This document shows, in pieces, positions 33,439 to 41,487 of a DNA stretch of 64,000 nucleotides (within the stretch, counting starts at the first letter, position 1; each line of letters starts with the position of its first letter). The stretch is taken from contig NZ_JAPMLT010000003.1 of assembly GCF_026410385.1 (NCBI RefSeq), forward strand, positions 349,039 to 413,038, in the 5' to 3' direction. The DNA comes from Tumebacillus lacus (lineage in GTDB: Bacteria; Bacillota; Bacilli; Tumebacillales; Tumebacillaceae). The notes under the pieces are model-generated. The model searched no databases. It saw only the letters and a program-made list of their open reading frames with translations, and was not told the origin of the DNA. A program made the position numbers and the translations under genes.

Positions 33439-33737
33439 GCAGGCGTTTTCTGGGTGGTCGGGCGGCGGCGGGGAGGCTTCCGGGTTCCCGTCGTGGGCCC
33501 CTCTCCAGCTCTCCCCACCACCACCCCGCGTTCGTCCCGCGTCAGGCGAGTTTCAAGGGAATTTCGGCGATCGCTTGCTTCAGGCGAGTTCATTGGTGTT
33601 TGTTGTTCGGTAGTTGTATTTGTGGACGGTTTGATCTTTTAGCTTTTTGTAGGGGATTCCTTGAATGTATGGTCTCGACCCATGTAAGAAAAGACACGGC
33701 TGTGGGCCGTGTCTTTTCTTTTGTTTTTTTACTTTAT
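33439..33737. other. Intergenic region without a gene
   Basis: About 300 nt separate the methyltransferase and globin genes. A 10-nt direct repeat CAGGCGAGTT occurs near 33544 and 33580. The terminator at 33686-33720 is the only clear element. No coding signal or ribosome site is evident. Confidence 0.6.
33686..33720. terminator. Bidirectional terminator
   Basis: A perfect 15-bp stem AAGAAAAGACACGGC / GCCGTGTCTTTTCTT with a 5-nt loop lies between the plus methyltransferase gene and the minus globin gene. Confidence 0.9.
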
Positions 33738-34091
33738 TTATTTGTAGAGGATCGCTTCACGAAGCGTACCGACGGTGGCGAGGACTTCGTTGATGTCTTC
33801 GTCCGAGACGTTGAAGTGTGCGAGCGCGCCTGCAAGGTGCGTTGCGACAGCGTCAAAGTGCTCCGGTTGGAGGTTCATGCCTTCGTGAGCTTTTTCCATG
33901 GACTTGCCGGTGTAGGCCGGACCGCCGAGGGCGAAGGAGACGAATGCGGTTTGGTGACGCATCTGTTTTTTCATGTCGGTCTCTTTGAAGAAGTGGTTGA
34001 TGGTGTCATCTGCCAAGACGCGCTTGTAAAATTCTTCCACGACTGCTGCGATGGTTTCGGTGCCGCCAAATTTTTCGTACAGGTTTGCCAT
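33738..34091 (-). CDS. glbN: Group 1 truncated haemoglobin
   Basis: The protein (117 aa) is a 2-on-2 globin. Tyr22 in EEFYKRVL is at the B10 position, ALGGP follows helix E, and His69 in EKAHEGMNL is the proximal haem ligand. The C-terminal half keeps VATHLAGALAHFNV. These proteins bind oxygen or nitric oxide. TAAGGGAGGA lies before the ATG. A perfect FNR/CRP-type operator sits about 41.5 nt upstream of the inferred transcription start, so induction by low oxygen or NO is likely. Confidence 0.93.
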   Translation of the reverse strand: MANLYEKFGGTETIAAVVEEFYKRVLADDTINHFFKETDMKKQMRHQTAFVSFALGGPAYTGKSMEKAHEGMNLQPEHFDAVATHLAGALAHFNVSDEDINEVLATVGTLREAILYK

Positions 34092-34144
34092 TTTGTATTC
34101 CTCCCTTAGGGATGATGGGTGTGTTTGGTGTTCCTTATGGCTAT

Positions 34145-34187
34145 ATCTTACACGCGTGCGTGCGAGGGGGTTGTGATTTATATCACA
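34145..34187 (-). promoter_or_regulatory. FNR/CRP-type operator and -10 box of glbN
   Basis: TGTGATTTATATCACA (34172-34187) is a perfect TGTGA-N6-TCACA palindrome. On the minus strand TAAGAT (34145-34150) can serve as the -10, which places the palindrome centre near -41.5, the class II activator position. A Crp/Fnr-family gene lies directly upstream. Confidence 0.75.
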
Positions 34188-34209
34188 CGTCTCCTAAAAA
34201 TGTGCAAGA

Positions 34210-34902
34210 TTAGAGTTGTTTTTCTAGCTGCTCGGGGGACAGGATCATGATGTGATCCTGTGTGATTTCTAAGACGCCCGACTTTTTGAGTTGCGAGATG
34301 GTGCGGTTGACGGTTTCGCGGGAGGTGCCGATCATGCTGGCAAGGTCCTGATTGGTCAGCGGCACGCTGAGATGGACGCGGCCGTCGTCTTGGCGCACGC
34401 CATGCAGGCGCGACAATCGCACCAAGAGGAGGACGAGTCGACCAAAGGTGTTGTGCATGACCATCTCGGTCAACCGTCCCTGCTGTTCTAAGTATTGACT
34501 CTCCATGACGGACATCAGTTTGAGACACAAGGCCGGGTTGGATTCAATCAAGGCTCGGAATCGTGTGGTGGACAAGGCCAGGAGGACTCCGTTTTCCAAC
34601 ATGACGGAGTGCGCCGGGTACACGGCCCGGGATTGGAAAAATCCTGCGTGCGGAAAGAGATCGCCGATCTGGAGGATGTTGACGACCTGCTCACGGCCCT
34701 GGTCGTCGTTGCGGAAGATTTTGACCTGCCCGGAGACGATGAAGTAGACGGTGTCGAGCGGGTCGCCTTGGTGAAAGATCTGGGTCTTCTCTTCTAACTC
34801 GCGACGAATGATGAGTCCGCCGATTTTTTCGATCTCGTCCGGGTTCAGTTCGCGAAAGAGCGCGATGGTGCGCAACATCTGCGCGGTCTCATGGTGGATC
34901 AT
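34210..34902 (-). CDS. Crp/Fnr family transcriptional regulator
   Basis: The protein (230 aa) has an N-terminal cyclic-nucleotide-type beta-barrel (about residues 15-125) and a C-terminal winged helix with LTNQDLASMIGTSRETVNRTISQLKKSG as the recognition region. The recognition helix keeps the E-x3-R pattern that reads TGTGA half sites. The N-terminal cysteine cluster of true Fnr is absent, so oxygen sensing by an iron-sulphur cluster there is unlikely. It may be ArcR/DNR-like. It overlaps the GNAT gene by ATGA and precedes glbN, its probable target. Confidence 0.88.
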   Translation of the reverse strand: MIHHETAQMLRTIALFRELNPDEIEKIGGLIIRRELEEKTQIFHQGDPLDTVYFIVSGQVKIFRNDDQGREQVVNILQIGDLFPHAGFFQSRAVYPAHSVMLENGVLLALSTTRFRALIESNPALCLKLMSVMESQYLEQQGRLTEMVMHNTFGRLVLLLVRLSRLHGVRQDDGRVHLSVPLTNQDLASMIGTSRETVNRTISQLKKSGVLEITQDHIMILSPEQLEKQL

Positions 34903-35387
34903 GCCCCGACCGCCTTTTCCAGTTCGATCTCATCCCGGATCGGGATGCCTTCTCCGCTGACCAGCGGGATCTGAGGTTTGATTTTTCTCGCCGCTTCGAC
35001 GGCCCGCCGATAGACGGCGACCAGCTCGTAGCCGCGCTTTTGATAAAAGCCAAGGGCTCGGAGGTTGTCGTTGGTGGTGATCAACCATACGCGTGCCGCT
35101 CTCCGTGCCGCCGCTTCTCGCTCGACGGCCTGCACCAGAGCCGAACCGATGCCCCGCCCTTCACGAAGGGAGTCGAGGGAGACGATCTCGCAGTGGTCCT
35201 CGTGGATCGCATAGGTGATCAGCCCGACGGGCTCGCTCCCCTGATAGGCCGCATAGCCCGGCAGTTGATCACAGTGATGGACCCCTTTGCTGTACACCAT
35301 CTGCGGGCTGCCCCAGTGTTCGATCAAAAAGTGTCGCAGCCAGTCCCGGTCTTCTGACCGGATCGGCCGGATTTCGATATCGCGCAT
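34899..35387 (-). CDS. GNAT family N-acetyltransferase
   Basis: The protein (162 aa) has the GNAT core: SLREGRGIGSALVQAVEREAA forms the acetyl-CoA loop and helix, followed by VWLITTNDNLRALGFYQKRGYELV. GGAGG lies before the ATG at 35387. Its stop overlaps the start of the Crp/Fnr gene, so the two are coupled. The substrate is not known. Confidence 0.87.
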   Translation of the reverse strand: MRDIEIRPIRSEDRDWLRHFLIEHWGSPQMVYSKGVHHCDQLPGYAAYQGSEPVGLITYAIHEDHCEIVSLDSLREGRGIGSALVQAVEREAAARRAARVWLITTNDNLRALGFYQKRGYELVAVYRRAVEAARKIKPQIPLVSGEGIPIRDEIELEKAVGA

Positions 35388-35406
35388 GCTCCCCGTTCCT
35401 CCTTCC

Positions 35407-36066
35407 CTAGTATCTCTCCCGCACGCGGTGAAATTCTCTTTTTAAGGTGTCCACCTGCTCCGCGTAGGCGGGCTTGCCCCAGTTGTTGTACGACGGGTGC
35501 GGGATGTCTTCGATGATCCGCCACTTCGGACTGTGCACGTCTGCGAGGCGAAAGAATTTTTGGGCAAATCGACCGCACGGGACGAGAGTCATCTCCCGGT
35601 CTCTCAACTGTCGCAAGCGACTGCGCAGGTTTTCGACGAGGAGGTCCTGCACGGCGTTCCAGTCAGGATGGGGATAGTGATCCCGATCATTTTTGGTGCG
35701 AATGCCCTCCAAGATATGGATCAAGGCGTGATGCGCCTGTTCCGCATCTGCGGAGGTGTAGGCTTTGCCCTGCATGGGCAGGGTGCAGACGTTCATCAGG
35801 GCGATGGGGCGGTTTGGATCGAGTCCCTTTTTGACGACGAGCCCGAGCGGTTCTTTGCCGTATGTATCTTCGTATAAATGCTTGGTCATCGACGCTCCCG
35901 AGGTGCCGGATACCGGCGCGCCGTGTTTGAGTTCGTGGACGTGAGGACTTTCCAAAAGAAAGAGAAATCGGGCTTCGTCGGGGATCAGGTCTTCGACCCG
36001 CCCGTGATCAGCCAATTTGTGAAAGTCGTGGCTCCATTGCTTTATCTTATCCAAGATTTCGGTCAC
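35407..36066 (-). CDS. Uracil-DNA glycosylase-like superfamily protein
   Basis: The protein (219 aa) has the layout of the UDG-like fold. Near the start FLFLLESPHVHELKHGAPVSG stands where glycosylases have their GEAPG-type motif, and near the end IPHPSYNNWGK stands where they have HPS. The catalytic Asp/Asn of motif 1 is not obvious, so base-excision activity is uncertain. GTG at 36066 follows AAGGAG. It is divergent from the small gene at 36159. Confidence 0.7.
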   Translation of the reverse strand: MTEILDKIKQWSHDFHKLADHGRVEDLIPDEARFLFLLESPHVHELKHGAPVSGTSGASMTKHLYEDTYGKEPLGLVVKKGLDPNRPIALMNVCTLPMQGKAYTSADAEQAHHALIHILEGIRTKNDRDHYPHPDWNAVQDLLVENLRSRLRQLRDREMTLVPCGRFAQKFFRLADVHSPKWRIIEDIPHPSYNNWGKPAYAEQVDTLKREFHRVRERY

Positions 36067-36158
36067 GTTTGGACTCCTTGTTCAACTTGTCAAAATTTCT
36101 TTCAGTATACCACATCTGTCTGCGTGAGACGCTATGCCAGAAAGCGAGGTGAGCCCCG

Positions 36159-36302
36159 ATGATCGAACGCGACCGTGACAGACCGGAAGAAGATCGCAAA
36201 AATGATCGCCGCCGTCGAACGACCCGCAGCGAACTGAACTCCATCAATGAACGCCGCCACGTCGACGACCCGAATCAAGGGCCGAAGCACAAACGCACGT
36301 GA
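36159..36302 (+). CDS. Small highly charged protein
   Basis: The 47-residue product (MIERDRDRPEEDRKNDRRRR...) is made mostly of Arg, Asp, Glu and Lys and is likely disordered. GAGGTGAG lies 6 nt before the ATG and a strong terminator follows directly. It is too short for standard gene calls. I recognise no family; nucleic-acid binding is conceivable from composition only. Confidence 0.6.
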   Translation: MIERDRDRPEEDRKNDRRRRTTRSELNSINERRHVDDPNQGPKHKRT

Positions 36303-36305
36303 TGC

Positions 36306-36346
36306 AAAAAAGGTGAAGCCCCCGCTCGGGAGGCTCCACCTTTTTT
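36306..36346. terminator. Bidirectional terminator
   Basis: Arms AAAAAAGGTGAAGCC and GGCTCCACCTTTTTT pair with one mismatch and enclose CCCG/CGGG. It serves the plus small gene and the minus permease gene. Confidence 0.85.
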
Positions 36347-36360
36347 AGTTTTGGTTCCTG

Positions 36361-37764
36361 TTAGCCGTTGCTGCGTTGGTTCAGGGTGCTGTGGCGGCGG
36401 CTGTACGCGAAGTACACGACGAGGCCAATCAGCAACCAGATGACGAACGCTTGCCACGTGACGGCCGGGAGCTGCACCATCAGGAAGATGGAGGAGCCGG
36501 CCGCCAGCAGCGGGACGAGCGGCACGAACGGGACGCGGAAGGAACGCGGCAGGTCCGGCTGGGTGCGGCGCATGACGATGACGCCGACGGAGATCAAGGT
36601 GAACGCAGCCAAGGTGCCGATGTTGGCGAGGTCGGCGAGCTGTTTCAGCGGCACGAAAGCTGCCATGCCAGCCGCGATGAAGCCCACGATCCACGTGCTC
36701 TTGGACGGGGTTTGGAAGCGCGGGTGGACTTGGGAAAACAGTTTCGGCAGCAGTCCGTCGCGCGACATCGCAAAGAAGACGCGGGTCTGGCCGTAGAGCA
36801 TGACGAGCAAGACGGTGGTCAGGCCGAGGATCGCACCCAGCGAGACGAAGCCTGCCACCCAGTTTTGGTTGACAGCTTGCAGGACGAGCGAGATCGGAGC
36901 CGGGTCGTCGAGCATTTTGTACGGCAGGATGCCGGTCATGATCGCCGAGACGACGATGTAGAGCACGGTGCAGATCAAGAGCGAAGCGATGATGCCGATC
37001 GGCATGTCCCGCTGCGGGTTGCGCACTTCTTCGGCAGCGGTGGCGACCGCGTCAAATCCGATGTAGGCAAAGAAGACGAAGGCCGCCCCGGAGAAGACGC
37101 CGCTCCATCCGTACGGCATGAACGGTGTCCAGTTGGCCGGTTCGACGTACCAGACGCCGACGACGATGAAGAGCAGGACAACGCTGACTTTGATCAGGAC
37201 CATGATGTTGTTGATTTTCGTGGATTCTTTGATGCCCCGTGCCAGCATGGCGGTGATCAGCAGGATGATCAGAGCGGCCGGCAGGTTCATGATCGCGCCT
37301 GGCACGTCCGGATTGCCCGGACTGGTGGACAGGACGGCCGGGATGTGAATGCCAAATCCTGATAATAATTTCTGGAAGTAGCCCGACCAGCCGACGGCGA
37401 CGGTACTGGATGTGAGCAGATACTCCAGCATCAAGTCCCAGCCGATGATCCAAGCGATGATCTCACCGAGCGTTGCGTAGCTGTACGTGTACACGGAACC
37501 GGATACCGGCACCGCCGTCGCGAACTCCGCGTAGCAGAGCGCCGCGAAGATGCAGGCGAGCCCCGCGAGGATGAACGAGACGATCAGACCCGGCCCGGAA
37601 TACTTGGCCGCGGCCACGCCCGTCAGGACGAAGATCCCCGTCCCGATGACACCGCCGATCCCCAGCAGCGTCAGGTCGAACGCGCCCAGTACTTTGGCGA
37701 GTTGCTGGCCTTTTTGTTTCTCAGCCAGCATGGCTTGAATGTCCTTGCGACGAAACAAACTCAT
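36361..37764 (-). CDS. APC family amino acid permease (cationic amino acid transporter type)
   Basis: The protein (467 aa) has about 12 membrane helices and the APC opening LGIGGVIGTGIFVLTG, the substrate-binding unwound helix 1. Other family marks are CYAEFATAVPVSGSVYTYSYA, FFAYIGFDAVATAAEEVRNPQRDMP and AMSRDGLLPKLFSQVHPRF. It resembles YfnA-like transporters and probably imports amino acids with protons. The ATG at 37764 follows GGAGGG. It is monocistronic with its own promoter and terminator. Confidence 0.92.
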   Translation of the reverse strand: MSLFRRKDIQAMLAEKQKGQQLAKVLGAFDLTLLGIGGVIGTGIFVLTGVAAAKYSGPGLIVSFILAGLACIFAALCYAEFATAVPVSGSVYTYSYATLGEIIAWIIGWDLMLEYLLTSSTVAVGWSGYFQKLLSGFGIHIPAVLSTSPGNPDVPGAIMNLPAALIILLITAMLARGIKESTKINNIMVLIKVSVVLLFIVVGVWYVEPANWTPFMPYGWSGVFSGAAFVFFAYIGFDAVATAAEEVRNPQRDMPIGIIASLLICTVLYIVVSAIMTGILPYKMLDDPAPISLVLQAVNQNWVAGFVSLGAILGLTTVLLVMLYGQTRVFFAMSRDGLLPKLFSQVHPRFQTPSKSTWIVGFIAAGMAAFVPLKQLADLANIGTLAAFTLISVGVIVMRRTQPDLPRSFRVPFVPLVPLLAAGSSIFLMVQLPAVTWQAFVIWLLIGLVVYFAYSRRHSTLNQRSNG

Positions 37765-37824
37765 CAACGTTTTCCCTCCTTGTTCATGCTTCCTTATTAT
37801 TGAACAGATGAAAAGAATACATCC

Positions 37825-37854
37825 ACTGTACTAGAACAATGGCAGACTTGTCAA
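37825..37854 (-). promoter_or_regulatory. Promoter of the permease gene
   Basis: On the minus strand TTGACA (37849-37854) and TACAGT (37825-37830) are 18 nt apart. The leader to the start codon is about 55 nt. Confidence 0.65.
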
Positions 37855-37917
37855 AAGACTCTGTAGTCATTTTTAAGTTACTAATAATTTCAAATATTCG
37901 GAAGTATCCAGCAATAT

Positions 37918-37946
37918 AAAAAGCGCAGACAGGGTCTTCTGTCTAC
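37918..37946 (-). terminator. Terminator of the YcaQ-like gene
   Basis: The stem GCGTAGACAG / CTGTCTGCGC, followed by TTTTTA on the minus strand, includes the TAG stop codon of the gene in its left arm. Confidence 0.8.
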
Positions 37947-39163
37947 GCTTTTTTCTGGCGTTTTTTGGGCTGGCCGAGTTGCTTGGTCAGTTGGTCAGCC
38001 GCTTTTTTGGTGCGGTCTTTTTCGACGCGGATGCCGTTCGCCCCCAGATGGGCGGCCAGATCCTGCAAGGCGAGCGCCGCGTCTGCATAGGCATCGTCTT
38101 CGAGCCAGACGCCGAGCACGGCGAGCTCTCCGGCTTTGCGGTCAAATTTCAGATCGGCCCGCCCGCAGAGACGGCCGTTTGCCAGCAAAGGCAACACGTA
38201 ATAGCCGTACACGCGCTTGGGCTGCGGCACGTAGATCTCCAGTTTGAAGGCAAAGTCCCACAGCCGCTCGACCCGCTTGCGCTCCCAGATCAGGTTGTCA
38301 AACGGTGACAGAAACGTCGGCCTGTGCTCCGGCATGGTGAACGGTCCGGCCAGCAACTTCGGCGTGGTCAGACCTTTTTGCTTCCACCCCTCGACGGCGA
38401 CCTCGACGACCTCGCCGTCGGCGATCAAATGTTGCAACGCTTCCTTCCACGGTGCCGGCCAGCTCTGACAACGAAAATAGTCGGCCGCGTCTTTCGCTGT
38501 GGAAACGCCGAGGACTTCGATTGATTTCTTCATTAAATAGCGAACGGCCGCCTCCGGTCCCGGGTCTTCTGTGTCGAGGTGCGCCGGCAGCACGCGCTCC
38601 GGCAGATCATAGATCCGCTCAAACCCTTTGCCGCGCCCGCCGGCGGTGATCACGCCTTGGTCAAACAGGTCTTCGAGCACCCGCTTGGCCGGTTTCCAAT
38701 CCCACCACGTGCCCCGGTGCCCGCTCGTGTCTTCAAACGCACCGGTGCCGAGCGGCCCCTCTTCTCGGATACGACCGAGGATCTGCGCGTAGAGGTCGGC
38801 TAGCTCGTCCCGATTTTCCGTGTTGACGATGCTCCACCCCCGCCCCTTCTCCCGCATCACCTGCATCCGATGCAGAAAATACCGATACTCCTCCATCGGC
38901 AGCCACGACGCGGCATGCGCCCAGTATTCGAATCCTTGCCGGTTCTCGTAGAGATCCCGGTACAAGCCCCCGATCTCGAAGGGCCCCATCCGCGAAAACG
39001 GCACGATCTCGTGACTGCGCGTGACGACGTTGACCGAGTCGAGTTGGATCACACCGAGATGGCGCAGGACATCGGTGGGGGAGTTGTAGTGTTTGCCGAA
39101 GCCTTGGGCGCGTACGGTTAGGGCGCGGGCTTCGGTTGTTGTTAGGGTGTTTTGTATGGGCAT
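37943..39163 (-). CDS. YcaQ-type winged-helix DNA glycosylase (HTH_42)
   Basis: The protein (406 aa) belongs to the HTH_42/YcaQ-AlkZ family of winged-helix DNA glycosylases that unhook interstrand crosslinks. The active-site region HLGVIQLDSVNVVTRSHE carries a QLD motif, the Q-x-D variant of the YcaQ branch. The C-terminal beta-barrel has YGYYVLPLLANGRLCGRADLKFDRKAG. It is cytoplasmic and lies alone between the Septu system and the permease. The ATG at 39163 precedes ATTCAA-free ordinary sequence; the ribosome site is GGGAGG. Confidence 0.88.
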   Translation of the reverse strand: MPIQNTLTTTEARALTVRAQGFGKHYNSPTDVLRHLGVIQLDSVNVVTRSHEIVPFSRMGPFEIGGLYRDLYENRQGFEYWAHAASWLPMEEYRYFLHRMQVMREKGRGWSIVNTENRDELADLYAQILGRIREEGPLGTGAFEDTSGHRGTWWDWKPAKRVLEDLFDQGVITAGGRGKGFERIYDLPERVLPAHLDTEDPGPEAAVRYLMKKSIEVLGVSTAKDAADYFRCQSWPAPWKEALQHLIADGEVVEVAVEGWKQKGLTTPKLLAGPFTMPEHRPTFLSPFDNLIWERKRVERLWDFAFKLEIYVPQPKRVYGYYVLPLLANGRLCGRADLKFDRKAGELAVLGVWLEDDAYADAALALQDLAAHLGANGIRVEKDRTKKAADQLTKQLGQPKKRQKKA

Positions 39164-39433
39164 TGCTCTCGCCTCCCATTATGTACTGACTTCAAATCCC
39201 TACACCACCAAACAATTACCAAGACCGCCGATACTCGGCAGTCTTCTAAAACGATCCAGAAAGTCCTGTCTTCGTTTGCTGACTCAAAGAAATAGTTTAG
39301 CAGGAAAGGCATTGTGCGGAATGGATCTAGTCAGACTCCCCATGCTCCCGCTTAGAGAAAAAAGGAAAGTGTGCGATATTTATCACTTCTACTCCCCTCA
39401 AAAATCCTATCGTACTTGATGATTTCGATGTTC
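39164..39433. other. Gap between Septu and the YcaQ-like gene
   Basis: This AT-richer spacer has one hairpin, AAGACCGCCGA / TCGGCAGTCTT (39221-39245), which may stop ptuAB transcription, though its T-tract is poor. No gene is evident. Confidence 0.5.
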
Positions 39434-40087
39434 TTACACCATTTTGCTTCGTAGCACACCTAACACTCCCTGCAGATACGCAGCAAACTCCAACAGTTCC
39501 CCCTCTTCGTTTGGAACCTGACACTCTTGAAGAAAGAAATCGATGAGTTCAACAGAAAAGTCATCCATCATAAGAACCCCATCCAACGCTGCTTTTCGCA
39601 GTGCATTCATCTTTGCCGTATCCAATCCCAACTGGCGGATCGTTTCAGCCGCCATCGGCCCTTTTACGGGGTCATAGCAGGGTTCCATCTCGCCGTTGAG
39701 CGTGTACGTAAAAAATTGCTCGCAATCCTCACGTAGCGGTGACACAAACAAATTCGCGTCATACCATTCGTGTTTGTTGTGTCCGCAATGTTGGAGTCGG
39801 TTCTCCCCTTCACACGAGGCTACAATGTTTTGATAGTCGACGGTTTCCTCCGATGTGCAGTTGTGTTGCGGCTTCAAGTGTTCGATGTGGGTATTTCGTC
39901 TATGAATGCGAACTCCGCAATAGGAACAGATCTTTCCCTGTTCGGTGATCAGAGAGTCCTTGACCTGATTCTTGAGGGGGTTGAGAAGATCATCATACTT
40001 CGCAACCCTCCCTTCATTCCAACTGGGGAAATCCGACTTCCACTGCACGAACTCTACAGGTTCAGGCTGTTTGCGGATGTGTTTCAT
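39434..40087 (-). CDS. ptuB: PtuB-like HNH nuclease of a Septu system
   Basis: The protein (217 aa) matches the HNH endonuclease family linked to retrons and Septu (TIGR02646 type). Cys54 and Cys57 (CSYC) and His67/His70 (HIEHLKPQ) form the zinc and catalytic centre, followed by DYQNIVASCEG and CGHNKH. PtuB cuts DNA when activated by its ATPase partner during phage infection. Its ATG overlaps the ptuA stop (ATGA). GC content is lower than in most neighbours, which suggests transfer. No reverse transcriptase is nearby, so this is Septu rather than a retron. Confidence 0.85.
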   Translation of the reverse strand: MKHIRKQPEPVEFVQWKSDFPSWNEGRVAKYDDLLNPLKNQVKDSLITEQGKICSYCGVRIHRRNTHIEHLKPQHNCTSEETVDYQNIVASCEGENRLQHCGHNKHEWYDANLFVSPLREDCEQFFTYTLNGEMEPCYDPVKGPMAAETIRQLGLDTAKMNALRKAALDGVLMMDDFSVELIDFFLQECQVPNEEGELLEFAAYLQGVLGVLRSKMV

Positions 40088-41289
40088 TTTCCGAATCTCC
40101 GCATCTTTCGAATCAAGATGTCTGCTTTGATCAATTCAGGCTCATCGGTGCCAACGCTGTCCACCAGCGTTTCTTTCAGCTCTCGAACTTCCTCCCAGCG
40201 TTCGTGGGTGATCGCATCGAACAAGTCCTCGATCTGCTTCTTGACCTCGCGATTGCGCAAGACGCTTCCCAAGACATCTTCCAAGATCCGATTGCTGTCT
40301 TTTCCAAACACAGTCGGATGCGGTGTGACGGTGATCCCGGTGTCACTAGATTCCAATTGGAAGATCTTCATATCCTGCACCTCGCCCAGTACTTGCGGTG
40401 AGTGGGTGCTGATGATGAATTGTACGTTCGGGAAAGTCGCTCGCAGGCGCGGGATCACTTCTCGCTGCCATTCAGGATGCAGGTGCAATTCGATCTCGTC
40501 GATGAGCACCACGCCGTGCCCATGTGATGGATTTTCCAGAGTGGGGTTGATCAAAGCAAGTCGACGTGCCAGATCCCCCACCAGGGCGAGCATGCATTTC
40601 TCACCGTCTGAAAGTTGATTCAGTTGCAGGGATTTGCCGCCTTTATCAATCAACAACTGCTGTGGGCGTCTGTTCACGCGAAGGCTCGAGAAGCCCGGTA
40701 AAAATGCATAGATCGCTCGACGAACTGCTTCGAGTTGGATATCAAATAAATCAAATTTCCGCTCTCTAATCTTCGCTTCGTTTTCAATATCTTCTCGGTA
40801 CCTGTACCAATCAAAGAACATCCTGAAATCTGTGCCGCTGGTCAAGGCCCGCTCATACGCATCACTAGAGCCAAATTCATTCACTTCACTCATTTTATCC
40901 AGTGATTCCAATACCGTTCGATTTACTGGATAGTAGGCTAAGATGGGAAGACTTTTGTCCTCATAATCCTCTGTATCAAATTCAACGTGCCATATATGGC
41001 TGTTAAAAGTGTAGACGCAAGTGTGTTGTTTCCCATCGAGCTCAAAATCCATACTCATTGATAAACCGGGAGCACCATTAAAAATGTCCGAATTTACCAC
41101 ATCCCGAGTTGAGACTTTTTGTTCCAAACAGACCTCTACAAAACTCGATAACAGTACACCCACAGCATCCAAAACACTCGATTTCCCCGCTCCATTCTTC
41201 CCTACTAAAACAACGTTTTCTCCATCTAAATCAAGGGTCAGATCCTGAAACCCGCGGAAATTCTGAAGCACAAGTTTATGTATCTTCAC
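40084..41289 (-). CDS. ptuA: PtuA-like AAA ATPase of a Septu system
   Basis: The protein (401 aa) is an SMC/ABC-like ATPase. Walker A is GKNGAGKSS (about residues 30-38), the signature is LSDGEKCMLALVGDL, Walker B is GVVLIDEIELHLHPEWQ, and the switch His is in FIISTHSPQVLGE. The region between is helical. Septu PtuA senses infection and controls PtuB. GTG at 41289 was chosen because AAAGGAG lies 8 nt upstream; the frame is open to 41433 but crosses the promoter area. Confidence 0.87.
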   Translation of the reverse strand: MKIHKLVLQNFRGFQDLTLDLDGENVVLVGKNGAGKSSVLDAVGVLLSSFVEVCLEQKVSTRDVVNSDIFNGAPGLSMSMDFELDGKQHTCVYTFNSHIWHVEFDTEDYEDKSLPILAYYPVNRTVLESLDKMSEVNEFGSSDAYERALTSGTDFRMFFDWYRYREDIENEAKIRERKFDLFDIQLEAVRRAIYAFLPGFSSLRVNRRPQQLLIDKGGKSLQLNQLSDGEKCMLALVGDLARRLALINPTLENPSHGHGVVLIDEIELHLHPEWQREVIPRLRATFPNVQFIISTHSPQVLGEVQDMKIFQLESSDTGITVTPHPTVFGKDSNRILEDVLGSVLRNREVKKQIEDLFDAITHERWEEVRELKETLVDSVGTDEPELIKADILIRKMRRFGK

Positions 41290-41396
41290 AGCAACTTCTC
41301 CTTTTGGCAAGATACAATGATTTATTACCAGTATAAACAAAAAAGTGCGAAATGACCGTAAGGAAAAACAAAAACCGTCATCTGACCATCCAATAG

Positions 41397-41430
41397 AAAA
41401 GGACCATGCACCAACTCCTGTGCATGGTCC
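41397..41430 (-). terminator. Terminator of the GGDEF-EAL gene
   Basis: An 11-bp perfect stem GGACCATGCAC / GTGCATGGTCC is followed by TTTT on the minus strand, about 60 nt after the stop codon. Confidence 0.85.
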
Positions 41431-41487
41431 CACTTCGCAATCACTGTCCTACAGTCATTCCCGCAAGAACTCCTGTAAACGAATTCT

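Noticed and set aside
39434..41289. Retron with PtuAB effector
   Set aside because: No reverse transcriptase or msr-msd-like RNA region is visible on either side, so a plain Septu system is the better reading.
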